Positions 50,058 to 62,600 of a stretch of 64,000 nt of DNA are shown here, piece by piece (within the stretch, counting starts at the first letter, position 1; every line of letters starts with the position of its first letter). The position numbers and the translations under genes are program-made. Location of the stretch: positions 2,571,998 to 2,635,997 of the forward strand of contig RPFO01000015.1 in the NCBI GenBank assembly GCA_009746045.1, written 5' to 3'. Under the pieces are notes generated by a model that ran no database searches, was not told the origin of the DNA, and saw only the letters and a list, made by a program, of their open reading frames with translations. Origin of the DNA: Mesostigma viride (taxonomy: Eukaryota; Streptophyta; Mesostigmatophyceae; Mesostigmatales; Mesostigmataceae).

Positions 50058-50705
50058 AGTTAGCATTTTGGGCAACCAATATGCTAAGTGGATGCAGTTT
50101 GGAAAGACCTTTCCAACGCCGTGCTGACCGCCTGAAACAGACAAGGGACGAGAAAGATATGAGGTCCCGAAGTCCTAGCCGTCCGTGGCCGACTAGGGTA
50201 CAGTCCTCTGGTATAGTGGACAGGACACGTGGCAGGCCGTGCCTGCACAGGCTTAGCCTGACTATCACGTGACTGTGGTCCACGTAGACCAGAGGAGCAG
50301 CAGCCTGTGGCTGGTGGAATACAGGACTGGCACAGGTCTGCAAGGATACTAGGCCTTGCAGGCTTGTGACAGGTCCTGTACTTCCTAGGTTGCAGAGTCT
50401 AGGCAAATCCAGTTCGTCCTGGCTCTGCACTGATGCCAGTGGACGTTGAGGATTTGCTTGCCTGCCTGCACGTGCCTCGTCACGCCGATGGGAACGAGGA
50501 ACAACGCAAAGGATATAGCTTGGTCATGGGGGATGACCAGCTATCTTGGCAAGCACGAACCGAGGCTCCCACATTGGACGTGGAACCGCTCACCGTGGTC
50601 GTGGCTTGGTGCACGGGTTAAAAGGTTGCTGCCTTTGCAACTTTGGCTCATCCCGTTGTGTGGCGCGAGAGACCAGGAACTCACAGTTCTGGCTGTTCGC
50701 TAACT
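50058..50705 (+). repeat. 3' LTR of element A
   Basis: A 648-bp repeat with the same ends as the 5' LTR, followed by the CAAGA duplicate. Confidence 0.92.
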
Positions 50706-50957
50706 CAAGACCAAATCATATATTCCCGCATAGTTCCCCCACTTTTGAGAAAGTCTGCCTGATTGGGACCAAGAAATAAGCATGGATGCACCAGTTATTA
50801 ATTTTCCCGCAAAAAGGGTCCTTTTCTTCACACACAAAAAAAATCAAATCATATACGCATCATATCATGCTCCACCATATATTCCCAAATATTAGAGGTG
50901 GGGGGACACGCAGCCCCAAAATTTGAGGTCATTCTGACAACCACAGCTCAAGTTATT
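50706..50957 (-). repeat. Right arm of the long palindrome, middle piece
   Basis: The reverse complement of about 40,990-41,230. Shared blocks include GCAGACTTTCTCAAAAGT in one direction, the TTTTTGCGGGAAAA region and CCCCAAAATTT. It ends with TTATT, the target repeat of the next insertion. Confidence 0.7.
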
Positions 50958-50973
50958 AGTTGTGAGAGTAGAA

Positions 50974-51690
50974 ACCCTCAAACAGCTCCTCAGCCTCGAG
51001 GGCTTGCTTAATGATGACCTTATAGGCCTTCATGGTGGAGTGAGGAGCACACATGACCTTCAGTGATCCACGTGTCGCCTTGTCCAGCCCAGAGACTTTC
51101 AACCAGTTGGTCAGGGCTATGTTATCTGCCACGTTGAAGCCGTGTGCCCTGCCCTCCTCAACCATTTTGCAATAGTTAATAAGGAAGTTCTGGATGAGGT
51201 CGCCCTTGACCTCCCACCCTTGATACTTGGCTTGCCAATGGATGCCCACCTTCTTGCGTTGGTCTTCGAGCAACTCCTTCAGCTCAGCTACATACAGTGC
51301 CCAGGCTTTGTTGGCCTTCTTGCACTCCCTGGTAAGGTCCTTAATCTGGTCAGTACACTTTCCAAAACTGCTACTTCCTATCCAGATCTGATATCTGATA
51401 GTAATTTGTACCACCGTACAAGCTAGGGAACCCTTCCAATCCTAGTTCTACAAACTCCTCAGCCAGTTTAGGCTTGGAATCTGATGTCACAGGTTGCAGC
51501 TGATTAACAATTAAAAGACCCTGAGTAGTAGTGAGGTCAAAATCCAGAAGCAGCATGTGTATTGTTATCATTCAGAGGAATATTGGTTACCTCACCGGTG
51601 ACACCCACGTCATCTACGTGAGCCGTCCCACTACCAGCACCCCATCTTTATTCCCACTGGCTGGCCCTTACTACGTCGCCCGTCTGCCAT
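50974..51690 (-). pseudogene. gag fragment of element 3
   Basis: Closely parallels gag of element 1: LKELLEDQRKKVGIHWQAKY, KVSGLDKATRGSLKVM, and LLIVNQLQPVTSDSKPK upstream. The zinc-knuckle end is absent. Fossil copy. Confidence 0.75.
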
Positions 51691-51849
51691 GGTAAACTAC
51701 ACAAGCTGTTCTATGACACCTGAGCTAAGCAGCCTGAAAACAACTGACAGCAAAATATGTACAATCTGTCAAGAAGTGCCGCCTGCACCGGTGTCGACCG
51801 CGCCGCAATGTGCCGACGAGTACAGAAAATGCCGACGTTGCAGCCCCGT

Positions 51850-52596
51850 TTAAGAGAGACCGCGGAAGTCGCAGTACTTGTACTCGAACGCCCCGTCCTC
51901 TGGATCTGGCCGAAGGGCTGGACCCGCGCCGGTCTGGATCAACACAGGTGTGTTAATCTCGTTCCGAGTCGGAATGAAGACGGCTCGGCGCCGACGGGAG
52001 ACGATTCGCAATTGATGCGTAAAAATGGAAAGAAATTCCCAGCCAGCTGGGATCCACTGACGCAGCGATGAAAGGAAAGCAACCAGGTTAATAAGGACCT
52101 GGCGCTCACGCGTGCGGACGCCTCTAGTGAGAAGCGAGAGCAGCGCAATGTCTTGAAATAAACTCAAAGAAATCGCCGGCGCGCCTCCGGTGCGCGTCGC
52201 GGCCTAGTTTTGTAGGTTTCGCTGATAGCCGCCAAGGGAGGATATGGCGTTATCCACCTCCTCGATGGCCGTCGTCACCTCGTTCACCAAACGAAGTCCC
52301 GCGCGCACCTGGACTTGAAACGCTGATAATGTCGAGCGAATGTAGTCGAGATGTGAGCGAATTTCAGGCACCAGCGGCGGCAAATTTGGATCCTCCGGGA
52401 CGTCGCCTAACAAAGGCAAAGCCGCCCGTTGTCGACGATGCAATTCGTCGAGGGAGGTCACTGCATCATTAACCAGACTCTGCCACTCCGCCAAAAGTTG
52501 ACGCGATGCGCGTTCATGCTGATCTGGAATTGGATCGGCCGGTTGAGCGCTTACTTCATCATCGGTAGGAATCCGGTATTCGATAGTGTTGGGCAT
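51850..52596 (-). pseudogene. ORF0 of element 3
   Basis: Starts MPNTIEYRIPTDDEV. It keeps the blocks LDELHRRQRAALPLLGD, AIEEVDNAISSLGGYQRNLQ, TRERQVLINLVAFL, RQWIPAGWEFLSI, TPVLIQTGAGPA and CDFRGL seen in element 1. Most differences between the two copies leave these blocks unchanged in protein. The function is unknown. Confidence 0.7.
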
Positions 52597-52620
52597 TTAA
52601 AAGATTTGGCTTGTAATACG

Positions 52621-53652
52621 AGTTGTGACAGTAGAATGCCGAAGAACGCCATGGCTCTTGCAGGAATGTTGCCTTTATTATATAAAGAGAACATCGACGT
52701 AAGTCACGTCAATTCCAAGACTGCACGCAGCACAGACGACCAGGTCGCAGTGCCAATTAAGAGAACGTGCACGCAAGAGCTAGCGTCCTAGAGCTACCAA
52801 GTCACACATATAGCTTGCTAGGGACGCGTCCAAGTATTCAGCAGTACTGTCACTGCTGAACTGTCAATCAATTGATTACACAGATCTATCAATTGTCCAT
52901 ACGGCTAGTCCTGTGGACCTATCCGTACATTACTCAGCATCAATTGTCCCATAGGTCCTGGCGCGCTACAGCACGCCTACCTATGAATTGACCATCAAGT
53001 CCTGTACAAGTCCTGTCAACGTCCTGCGGACTATCAAAGTGACACTTTACAGATGTCCTGTGTCCGTTCGCGCCCACATTGGCGCGCCGGTCACTGTCGG
53101 CACAGCCTAGGAAACGTCATAACTTTTACGTCCCGTAACCAAATGAGGCGTTCAAGGTGCCGTTGGAAAGAGCGTAACAATCTCTATCCATCTAACGCAA
53201 AATCCTTGACGTTAACAGTTGTGCTCCCGAGTGGCATCTATCCGCTGGCCGGTAGTCGCCGGCCTGGGCGCCTAGTCAGGTGGGCATCAAAGATTGGTGT
53301 CTAGATGCTAGTCGGTGCCTAAGCAAGGTACGGAAGCCAGTGCGCGCCGGGACGGTCAGAGAACCGTCGCCCTCGGCAGCACAGATCCGCTGAGTGCCGG
53401 TAGTCTCGGGTTAGAGGCTCGAGCATGCACTATCGGGTAGCCTACCGGTAGTCTCGGGTTAGAGGCTCGAGCATGCTTTATCGGTTAGCGCCGCGCCACT
53501 GAGCTCCTTGCGGCCTGGCCAGCTGCAAGGGTTCAATAGCAATCAGTGGCGGCTGCGGGCTCAGCCTCCCACAATCGGTTCCCCAACAACAAAAAAATCC
53601 CGTCTCCATCGCCGGCGTGCTAGCCAGCGGTGAAGGGCATTCAACTTAAACT
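52621..53652 (-). repeat. 5' LTR of element 3 (extended form)
   Basis: Bases 52,621-53,216 align with the LTR of element 1, up to GACGTTAAC. The next 436 bp (53,217-53,652) have no counterpart there. They begin AGTTGTG and end TTAAACT, so they could be an LTR extension or a nested solo LTR of another family. A segment of about 53 bp containing GGTAGTCTCGGGTTAGAGGC is repeated in tandem at 53,396-53,500. Confidence 0.6.
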
Positions 53653-55310
53653 TTATTAACGTTCCTAGGTTGCCACCAGTGACGAAGCTAAGGGAGGTTT
53701 TATCCAGTATTTAACCACACTAACACCCTTTATACATCCAAGCCACGTGAAAACTGGCCAAACCACATACTACCATCCTGTGTACACATATGGTACCTCC
53801 TATGTTCAAGGTTTGACGACATTCTGACAAGAACTGCCCAAGTTACAACCATTCCAAGACGGCCACCCATGTAGACGCTATAAGGAAATTATAGTAACCA
53901 TTCAGCCACACTAGCACCTCCTACTTCATCAACGACATCTGCAAACTGACCAAAGCATGCACACATAATTAACTCTTGCACGCTGACAGCAACGCATGCT
54001 CAATGTGGGGGTCATTGTGACAAGAACTACTCAAGTTGATGGGTTTCCTTTATGACCAGACATGACAAGGCGCTAAGCTCCACTCAGTAAGTTAGTAACC
54101 CCACAATGCCACTTCATATGCCATCCAACATGCACCAAAACCATGCTGAGTATGAAAACAAAGTACAAATGGGTGGCCACGCACCTCGTACGTCTTCATC
54201 GTCCCTCGAGCATGGCCAGCCTTGTAAATATGTGCATAGCCTTGACGATGGTAGCCCTAACATGCCTACGCAGCATTTCCTATGTTTCTCCCAGGTTAGA
54301 GTGTAAGGTTGATGCCAACCAAGCTAATCAACACAACAACACGTCCTCCTAAACTGTCCTACCCGGCATGCATGACAAAAGGGACTATGGGGGGCAAGGA
54401 ACCAAGTAGGAACATGGTATATGTAGCTTGCATGCAGTCATGCATGTCAACCATGGTTGGCTCAGCACATTGTAGTCTTGTCACATCATCATCACAAAGG
54501 AAAGCTCAAACAACCATTGGTGCCAGCTATCTACCATGCAGTCATACAAATGCAATATCCAACATCGTCGTGACTAAAACACTTCCATCCCTGCACAATA
54601 ACATGCAAAGAAACCATTGGCGGCCTTCAGCGCATTAGCGCTGTGATGCCGCTGCGGCCTGCGAAGAGAGGGTGCGTCACTCTCACACAACAAGAAGCGC
54701 CCATACGCACAACATCCTTGCCAGAACACGTTTCATGAAATGCCTTATACCTTCCCGAAGAGCTACAGGCTGCGACTGAAGCGGCCCTGATCACGACATC
54801 AACGAAAACAATCTAAAGCTGCCAGGTATTCGACAACACAACGGCAGCTAGCGACGGCGAGCTAGCTAGCTGGCGGAAACTGCTCAAAAAGAACGCAAAA
54901 AACTTTGAACGATGAGCTCATAGAAGAAAGCTCTGATAGAAGATAACATTCGCGACAAATCTGTACCTTGCCCTCGTAAATCCCTCGCCCAGGCGCGCAA
55001 CAACAGCCGTTCTTCCATGGAAAGGTCAGACACGCACTGCGCAGGCCTGAACAATTACTTACCGATAATGGCCGAAAATCTGGAATAAAGCACCAGATCG
55101 GTTTTGAATTTGATGCAACCGATATAAATGCCTGATTCACGGTCAGACCCCCCAAAAAAACGCGATTTTACTGCCGCTATCATGAATTCTATAATTCATT
55201 CCGCACGACCAAAAAATTCAGATTACCCCCATGCCGATGGCATAAAAAAACAACAGGGATATCGTAAACCAGCTAATTTCCCCACAAACTAACATCATAA
55301 ACTCATCCCA
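53653..55310 (-). repeat. Right arm of the long palindrome, outer piece
   Basis: The reverse complement of about 39,365-40,960, with roughly 90% identity by eye. No gene is recognised. It runs into the N gap. Confidence 0.8.
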
Positions 55311-55434
55311 NNNNNNNNNNNNNNNNNNNNNNNNNNNNNNNNNNNNNNNNNNNNNNNNNNNNNNNNNNNNNNNNNNNNNNNNNNNNNNNNNNNNNNNNNN
55401 NNNNNNNNNNNNNNNNNNNNNNNNNNNNNNNNNN
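55311..55434. other. Assembly gap (124 Ns)
   Basis: A run of Ns. The left side corresponds to the outer part of the palindrome and the right side to its centre (equivalent to about 41,353). The join is therefore not continuous and the true distance and order are uncertain. Confidence 0.98.
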
Positions 55435-56357
55435 TGGCTGGAATTTTTTTTTAAAAATCATATTTATCGGTCCCCAATCATCTTTGATTTTTAGCACATG
55501 CACAGGTATGGTTTCCAGAAAAGTGCCCTTTAGGCATGTCCCCCTCCCCTTAACCCAAAGGGGGAGGGACACCCCTAAAGTGCACTTTTCTGGGAAACCA
55601 TACCTACGCATGAGTAAAAATCCAGCGATGATTGGGGACCATAAATATGGATTTTTTTAAAAAATTCCAACCACTTGGGGGGGTACTAGCCCCCACCACA
55701 TACCGGTTACGCGCTAAAAATAGAAAAGACGCTATTTTAGTCACATTTTCCCTAGGACAATGGGCAAACATATTTGGACCAAATCATATATTAAAAATAA
55801 ATTACTTACAACAGAGTGAAATCACTCAAACCAAAAGCAAACGCCCAGCTATAAACCTATATACAGAGCCATGTCAAAGCTCTATACTACATAAGACCAA
55901 TGGAAACGCCTAACGGGAGGAACCTTATAGCCCTGCTGCACCGCAAAATTCAGCCCGCGTACGGCGGAGCATGATGTCAGCCATGGCCCGAGTCAGCGCC
56001 AGCCGACAAGCGCTGACGCCAATATGACGTCCAGGTCCGCGCGCGACCATGGGGCCCGCTGGCCCTCCAGTCCAGCCGGTCCTCCCGGAGCCGGCAACAC
56101 TCCTTGAAGAAGGCGGAGGTCAGGGCCCCATGGCCCCAAAACTCCTCCAGGACAAAGGGCACCACACGATGTGGCGCCACGTCGCCGTAGGCCAGGAGCT
56201 TGGCCCGCTCCGCCCGGTCCGCCGTGTAACCTGCCGTGAGGGAGGCCCCAGCCACGTGGCTAAGAGCCAAGGGCCGCGCCACCTGAAACGTCAATAAGCA
56301 GTATGCCGGCCACCCCCCTCAAAGTCCAGCACCACGATGTCAGGCCGGTGGTCAAGA
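55435..56357 (+). repeat. Second copy of palindrome centre and LINE tail
   Basis: Matches 41,353-42,267 in the same orientation: hairpin centre, inner right arm, and the - strand LINE tail with the restriction-like endonuclease motif. It leads into element B at the same site as element A, including the CAAGA target repeat (56,353-56,357). Confidence 0.9.
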
Positions 56358-57004
56358 AGTTAGCATTTTGGGCAACCAATATGCTAAGTGGATGCAGTTT
56401 GGAAAGACCTTTCCAACGCCGTGCTGACCGCCTGAAACAGACAAGGGACGAGAAAGATATGAGGTCCCGAAGTCCTAGCCGTCCGTGGCCGACTAGGTAC
56501 AGTCCTCTGGTATAGTGGACAGGACACGTGGCAGGCCGTGCCTGCACAGGCTTAGCCTGACTATCACGTGACTGTGGTCCACGTAGACCAGAGGAGCAGC
56601 AGCCTGTGGCTGGTGGAATACAGGACTGGCACAGGTCTGCAAGGATACTAGGCCTTGCAGGCTTGTGACAGGTCCTGTACTTCCTAGGTTGCAGAGTCTA
56701 GGCAAATCCAGTTCGTCCTGGCTCTGCACTGATGCCAGTGGACGTTGAGGATTTGCTTGCCTGCCTGCACGTGCCTCGTCACGCCGATGGGAACGAGGAA
56801 CAACGCAAAGGATATAGCTTGGTCATGGGGGATGACCAGCTATCTTGGCAAGCACGAACCGAGGCTCCCACATTGGACGTGGAACCGCTCACCGTGGTCG
56901 TGGCTTGGTGCACGGGTTAAAAGGTTGCTGCCTTTGCAACTTTGGCTCATCCCGTTGTGTGGCGCGAGAGACCAGGAACTCACAGTTCTGGCTGTTCGCT
57001 AACT
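56358..57004 (+). repeat. 5' LTR of element B
   Basis: A 647-bp copy of the element A LTR with the same AGTTAGC...GCTAACT ends, followed by CGTACTATTGC. Confidence 0.92.
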
Positions 57005-57038
57005 CGTACTATTGCATTTCTGTTGTGCAAGGTTTTTC

Positions 57039-58236
57039 ATGTCGGCCGAGGCTCGGGTCGAGACACCTGAGTCATCCCCAGGCACGAAGCAGCTCCCGAG
57101 GCGCCAGCGCGCGAGAACGCGTTTTTCCCCTATTCCCACCCATCCAACGCTTCTACGTTTGTGCAGGCCGCCTACGTTGCGAGGGGTCTTGCGGAAGGAG
57201 GTTGGGTTGCTGTGTTTGGAAACGCAGCAGGGCCGTCGGCAAACGACCCAGTGGTGATGAGGATAAGGGCGACGACGTCGCCAGGGGAGACGGGTCGGGT
57301 CTGCACGGAGCGGCTCGTCGCTATTCGCGACGAAATAGCTTCGTTGATCTACAGTTTGGAGGTCGCGTACCAGGGCGGGCACGTCACCATTCAGGCGCTG
57401 GACTTAGCGCGTGAAACGCTGGGCCAGCTGGTGGCCATTTGTTTAGGTGGTACCAGATTGTATAACCACTGGGTGGCGACAAGCTCGCTGGGGGAGGGGA
57501 CCGACGCGTCACATATTATACGGGACGCGCAGACGCGTGAAGCCGACAGTCCGTGGGATTCGGCTGAAGTGGTGGCTCAGACGTGTGAGCACCTGGTCAA
57601 TATCTTGATCCAAGAGGCGCGTGGTCACGCCGATCACTGGGTGATCACGACACGACCAGCCGGCATTTGGTCGACCTTGGATACACCGAGGTTGCAAAGC
57701 AGGCCGGGGGCGTGTGGGCCAACGGTGACAGTCATCACCGGTCGGGACGTCACCGACGAGGATTTTCACAGCGAGTTCGTGGATCGCCCCACGGGCATCA
57801 TAGCTCGTTCGTCACAGCAGATTGACGAAGGGGACGGCACAAACGAGGCTACTCAGCTCGGCGTAGGGCGGAGTTGCATATCCCGTTTGAGCCAGAACAC
57901 GACTTCGCTGAGATTGGTCGGGGGTCACGGAACGACAGGCGGGGTGGTGGCAGTCGGTGGGTCAGGAACCTGCAGTGGTATCGCCGTGGTAGTGCGCCTA
58001 GGCTGCCGGTGGAGCAGACACCAGCCGGGAGGCCGGTGAGCCGGGTATTAGGTCCTTACAACGCGGAGGAGGTCCGCTCAGTTCCGCGCGTGGGGACACC
58101 GGTGGCACGCACAGCGCAGGAGCGTGAGGAGGAGGCCATAGCTGAGGAACGCCAGCGGCTTCTTCAGGCAGCACCAGCGCTTGAGCCTGTTTTCCTTGTC
58201 TATCGCCTGTTTTGTTTTGCCATCCCACTGTATATA
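57039..58236 (+). pseudogene. ORF0 of element B
   Basis: The same ORF as at 42,950-44,145, starting MSAEARVETPESSPG. A long part of it is open (57,161-58,039). Further blocks visible here include TVITGRDVTDEDFHSEF and AQEREEEAIAEERQRLLQ, the latter a short charged helix just before gag. Confidence 0.6.
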
Positions 58237-59583
58237 ATGCCTCGTGGCAAACCGGGAGACGGCGACAAGGGCGAGATGGAGGCACCGGCTGGAGCAAGCC
58301 AGGAGCCTCGGCAAGACAAGGAGCAGCTGGTGGGGAGGCGATCCCAGCCAGCGACGGCGATGGGGGAAAGAGACCAGGCAGCAAGAGACGGCACGAAGAC
58401 TCGGTGGAGGAGGCGCGCAAGGTGCGGGCACAGGGCATCTGATGCAATAACGGTGGCAATGGGCAACCTGCCGTGGAGAAGCGTAAGAGGGACCCTCCGC
58501 TGACGGCAATGGTAAGAGGCCTCACGTGGATGTGCTCTCCCCTGTGCTGCTGGACCAAGTGGTGCTGTTGTTGTGACACCCGCTGTGGTGGAGCCAGTGA
58601 AGGCGCTGCCAGGGTCGAGACCTCACATGAGTGCTGTCACTGTTATGAATGGACAAAAGCCTCTTAACCCACCACTAGCACAGGAAGCTTGGACAAGTGG
58701 CTAGAGGACATGGAGCTTGTTGTGTGCTCCGTGGACCCCACTGTCAACCTAGTGCAAGTGTTTCACTCGTCCACGTGCAACAGGGACTCGTCAGAGCGTG
58801 TCAGGGAAAAGGCTAGGACTGCTGTCAAGGATAAGCTAACCTGGGCACAGTTCCTGGATGGGTTGAGGGAGGAGTTCTCTGACAAGGTTCTCAACCTCAC
58901 CAACTATTAAAGCATCAGTATGACACCTTTGAGATAGTGGGCCCTGTGGCAGAGGAATGGGCTAGGCTCAACCGTATCAGGACAAGGGGGCCAAGTATGG
59001 CTTCCTGGTCACAGATAGGGCCTTGGCAGACTATTTCCTGGACCGTATGGGTTTGAGTGTGGATGGGAGGAACGGTGCCCGCATGTTTCTTAACCAGACT
59101 GATGGCTCCTTGCGTGCTCTGGAGCTTGTAATCCTCAGCATAAGGAAGCCAGATCCTGCCTGCAAAGCTATCCAGTCCCATGGCAGCAATGCCACCTCCG
59201 CTGTGCAGGGCCAAGGTGATGTCCCCGGGTACCCAGCCCGTGATGGGGCAAGGCCCAACAAGCGTAAGCGCTTCAGGCGCCAGAGGCAGGGGGCTCAGGG
59301 TGGCAAGGGTGCAGGTTCCCAAGGAGGGGTTGGGAGCCAGCAAGCTGGTGGTCAGCAGGGTAAGGGTGGCCAAGGGCAAGGCAAGGGCCAAGCTCAAGGC
59401 AACCAGGGCAAGCAGGGTGGACAGTCTCAGGGAGGCCAGGGAAGCCTGGCAAGGGTGGGGCTGGGTCTGGGAAGAAGGGTGGAGCATGCTTTGTGTGTGG
59501 CAAGGAAGGTCACTGGCGTCGTGAGTGTCCTGACAGGAAGGCCAAGCCTGCTGGGGCAGGGGCCAGTCTGGGCAGCAGTGACT
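58237..59583 (+). pseudogene. gag region of element B
   Basis: A copy of the gag of element A with the same MPRGKPGDG start, capsid-like helices, Gly/Gln-rich segment and a zinc knuckle near 59,490-59,540. Confidence 0.75.
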
Positions 59584-59627
59584 AGCTATCATCCCCTGTA
59601 AATAGTCAATCACCCCTTGGGGAAGGT

Positions 59628-62600
59628 GTGCTGGATGTACATAAGGATGGGGGTGTGCCCCTTGTGCAGCACCAAGGGTGTAAAGATGTTGTTCTTCCAC
59701 TGGATTGCAATAACAATGCTGCAGCTGAATTCCCTATGCCTCATGCAGGTGGTGGGTCTCCAGCAGGTGCTGGCCTGGAGGGCCAAGGGACCTTGCTGGA
59801 AGGGCCTGGAGCGGTCCAGGGTGCAGGACCTGACTTGGGGCGTCAGGATGGCCTGCAGGGAAGCCCTGGAACCTCAGGAGTGGATCATGTGTCCCCACAC
59901 ACGGTTCAGACGTCTCGCCAGGTCAGTACTGACAGAGTGCTGAGCTATGCTGAGGCTGGCCATAGTTGCATCACATGTTTGGGCATTCTGGGCAGGCAGC
60001 AATGTTTGCTTGGAAGCTAGGTAGGGAGCCTTTGTGGGAGGCTGCCAGGCTGCTGCTGAGAACTGTGGTTGCCAGGAGAATGCTGTTCACCCACCTCAGT
60101 CCCATGCTAGGGAGCCTGCTAGGGAGCGTGGCGACATCCAGATGGATATCCAGCATATCAGGGGCTTGTATATATTGGTGGGGTGGACAGGTTCAGCAGA
60201 TACAGGCTGATAGACGTTCTGCCTGGTATGCAGGAGCACCACTTGTTGTTGGGTATGAAGGCCCTGATCCCAGGCTTTGGGGTGTGCAAGAGTGTGCAGG
60301 CAGACTTGCAGTTTGACTGTTTGCTCAAGCATCAGGACCAGCTGCCTTGTAAGCTGGTAGTAGTCCCCAGGGAGAGTCATGGGCAGCAAGGGGCTGTAGA
60401 GAGATCCATACGTGAAGTGAAGACAGTGGTGCTAGCAGCAGAGTCAGTGCCACTTGTGGCATCTGCCTTAGAGAGGGCAGCCTGGTGTAAGGGGATAGAA
60501 GAGCAGCTGAACCACAGGGTTAACTATTACTTTGATGGTGTGGCTGTCTCTCCCCTGGCCCTGCAGTATAGCTTGTTGCCTGAGAACGTGGTGCAGGCCA
60601 GTCTTAGGAAGGCAGATAGGTTATTTGCCCAGCTGAGACGTAAGGACAAGAACTGGAATGTGCTGAGGCCTCAGGTGGGGCTGAAGGTCAGGATGTGGAA
60701 GGAACCATCTATTCCAGGCAAGCGGGGGAAGTGGCAGGATGGGGTTGTCACTCGTGTGGAAGAAGCTAACAGATCTTGCCTGGTGGCTTTGGAAAAGGAT
60801 CCAAGGCACGTGTACAGGTTGTCCTGGGCTCATGTCAAGGAAAGAAGGCCACATGCAATCTGGCCTGCAGACGGGCCAGGCCCTCCCAGCTGGGTTGAGG
60901 AGCCAGGCCAGAGCCAGGCAGCAGCAGCTAACAATCCTCTGGTGGTGGATGATGGTCTGTCCCTGCTGGAAGATGACGAGCAGGAGGAGGCTGCTGAAGC
61001 AACTGTCACAAGGCCAGAGGGGACGGGGCAGCCACCTAAGGCCCGGGGGCCTCTCATGGCGGACGTCATCCGAGCACTCATGCGCAGCAAACATGATCCC
61101 AAGGTATCCAAGCTCACGGGGTGGGGGTCGTGCTGGGCAGCTACAATGGAGGTAGATACCAACTCACAGGTGTCTGTCATCAGGGAAGAGGATGCTGTAG
61201 GCTTACAGATGTCCCATCCCAGTTGCCTTGCTGTGTCTGATTTCTCAGGAAAGGTGTCCATGAAGATCCTTGGGGAAGTGAGTGTGCCTATCTTAGGGGT
61301 GCCCACCACGTTCTGTGTGGTAGAGGGCTATAAGGGGCCTGCCATTCTGGGACAGAACTTCTTGTGCATGCCAGGGGTTACTTTGACCTCTGATGAGTTG
61401 GCACTAGAAGGCAGGGGCAGCCTCCCCCTTGAAAGATATCACTATTCCCAGGGTCTTGCAGTGGCGGTGAAGGCTGTTAGGAGTCAGCCAGCTGAGGGTC
61501 CTCAGAGTCAGGAGCCCATAGCTGAGGACTTGTTGATAATCCCAACCACCTTTGATCCAAGGCAGTTAGGGGTAAACAGGTACCAGATAGCTGCTCACAG
61601 TCCTATTCCCTGGCGCCAGCTAGTCGAGATGATGCAAGCCCCAAGATGGCTAAGGCATGGACTCTTGGCTTTGTTGCTTCTGGGCATGAGTGGATAGTTT
61701 CCAACTGTGCAGAACCTGTGGATGAGCTGCCAGAAGTTCACCAGCTGCTCAGATTGATGTTTGTCCTCAAGCTCAAGGAGGTTGATGGTGTCCAGGTGCC
61801 ACATGTCAGACCAGTTGTAACCGAGTATCATGGCACTGGCCAGTTGTTAGATGAGGAGCTCTATACTCCAGGGATGCTGCATGACACGTGGAGGATTCTG
61901 CTGTGTATATTTCTGTCTTTTCTGGTTAAGGGTGTGCCCTATAGCTCTGTGCTGATTGATTTCAAGAGGGCTTTTCTCAAGGGTGACCAAGATCAGGCTA
62001 GGCAGACTTGGAGAGATATCCCTCCTTTCTTTGTGACTGTACCTGCTGTATGGAGAGCAGAGATAAAGGCCAGGTACCTGAGAATTCTGAAAGGGTTGGA
62101 AGGTCTCAGGTCCAGTCCCATTATCTGGAGAAAGAGCCTAGAGAAATTCTTGAAGAATACTTGTGGGTTTTCTGTGTCTCCAGTGGATCCCTGTTTGTTC
62201 CAAGGGTCCCACAATGGCCTTCCTGTCTTTGCCTCACTGCATGGTGATGACCTGCATCTCATAGGTCCACCAGACTGGGTTGAGGCTGTCTTGGCTAAGA
62301 TCCAGAAGCGGTTTGAGCTGGGTAAGATACAGCACATGGTGGAGAATGAGCCTATGGTCTTCTGTGGCATGCAGGCTACGTTGTTCCAAGCCAAGGGCTC
62401 GTGGTTCATCAGGATGGAGGGTGGTAAGGACTACCCACAGCAGATTGTAGATGCATTGCAGGAGCCCATCACGCAGGCTAGGTGTGCTACCATCAGGGGC
62501 ATGCTGGCATGGCTTGCAAGTATATGTGCCCCTGACTTGCTGGTTCTGAGTCGACTTACTGATTCCCAGCTGGTTGAGGTGGGTGCTGAGAGTGTGGTGC

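Larger units (their letters stand above)
42268..50705 (+). mobile_element. Copia-like LTR retrotransposon A, full length, young fossil
   Basis: 8,438 bp with 648-bp LTRs (42,268-42,915 and 50,058-50,705) and a 5-bp target duplication CAAGA (42,263-42,267 and 50,706-50,710). The LTRs differ by about three substitutions, so insertion is recent. Parts in order are LTR, ORF0, gag with CCHC knuckle, integrase, protease-like domain, RT, RNase H, about 1 kb of 3' non-coding sequence, polypurine tract, LTR. It is related to element 1 at protein level but is a separate family. Perhaps four to six breaks are present. It landed exactly at the junction of the LINE tail and the palindrome arm. Confidence 0.92.
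50958..53652 (-). mobile_element. Deleted Copia-like element (element 3), related to element 1
   Basis: Lies between TTATT repeats (50,953-50,957 and 53,653-53,657). On the - strand it holds a 5' LTR (52,621-53,652), ORF0 (about 51,850-52,596) and the capsid part of gag (50,974-about 51,690). The left edge is only about 16 bp matching the LTR start (AGTTGTGAGAGTAGAA) fused to gag, so most of gag, all of pol and almost all of the 3' LTR are gone. Its outer ends again read AGTT...AACT. It is older and more decayed than element 1, with several breaks. Confidence 0.75.
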
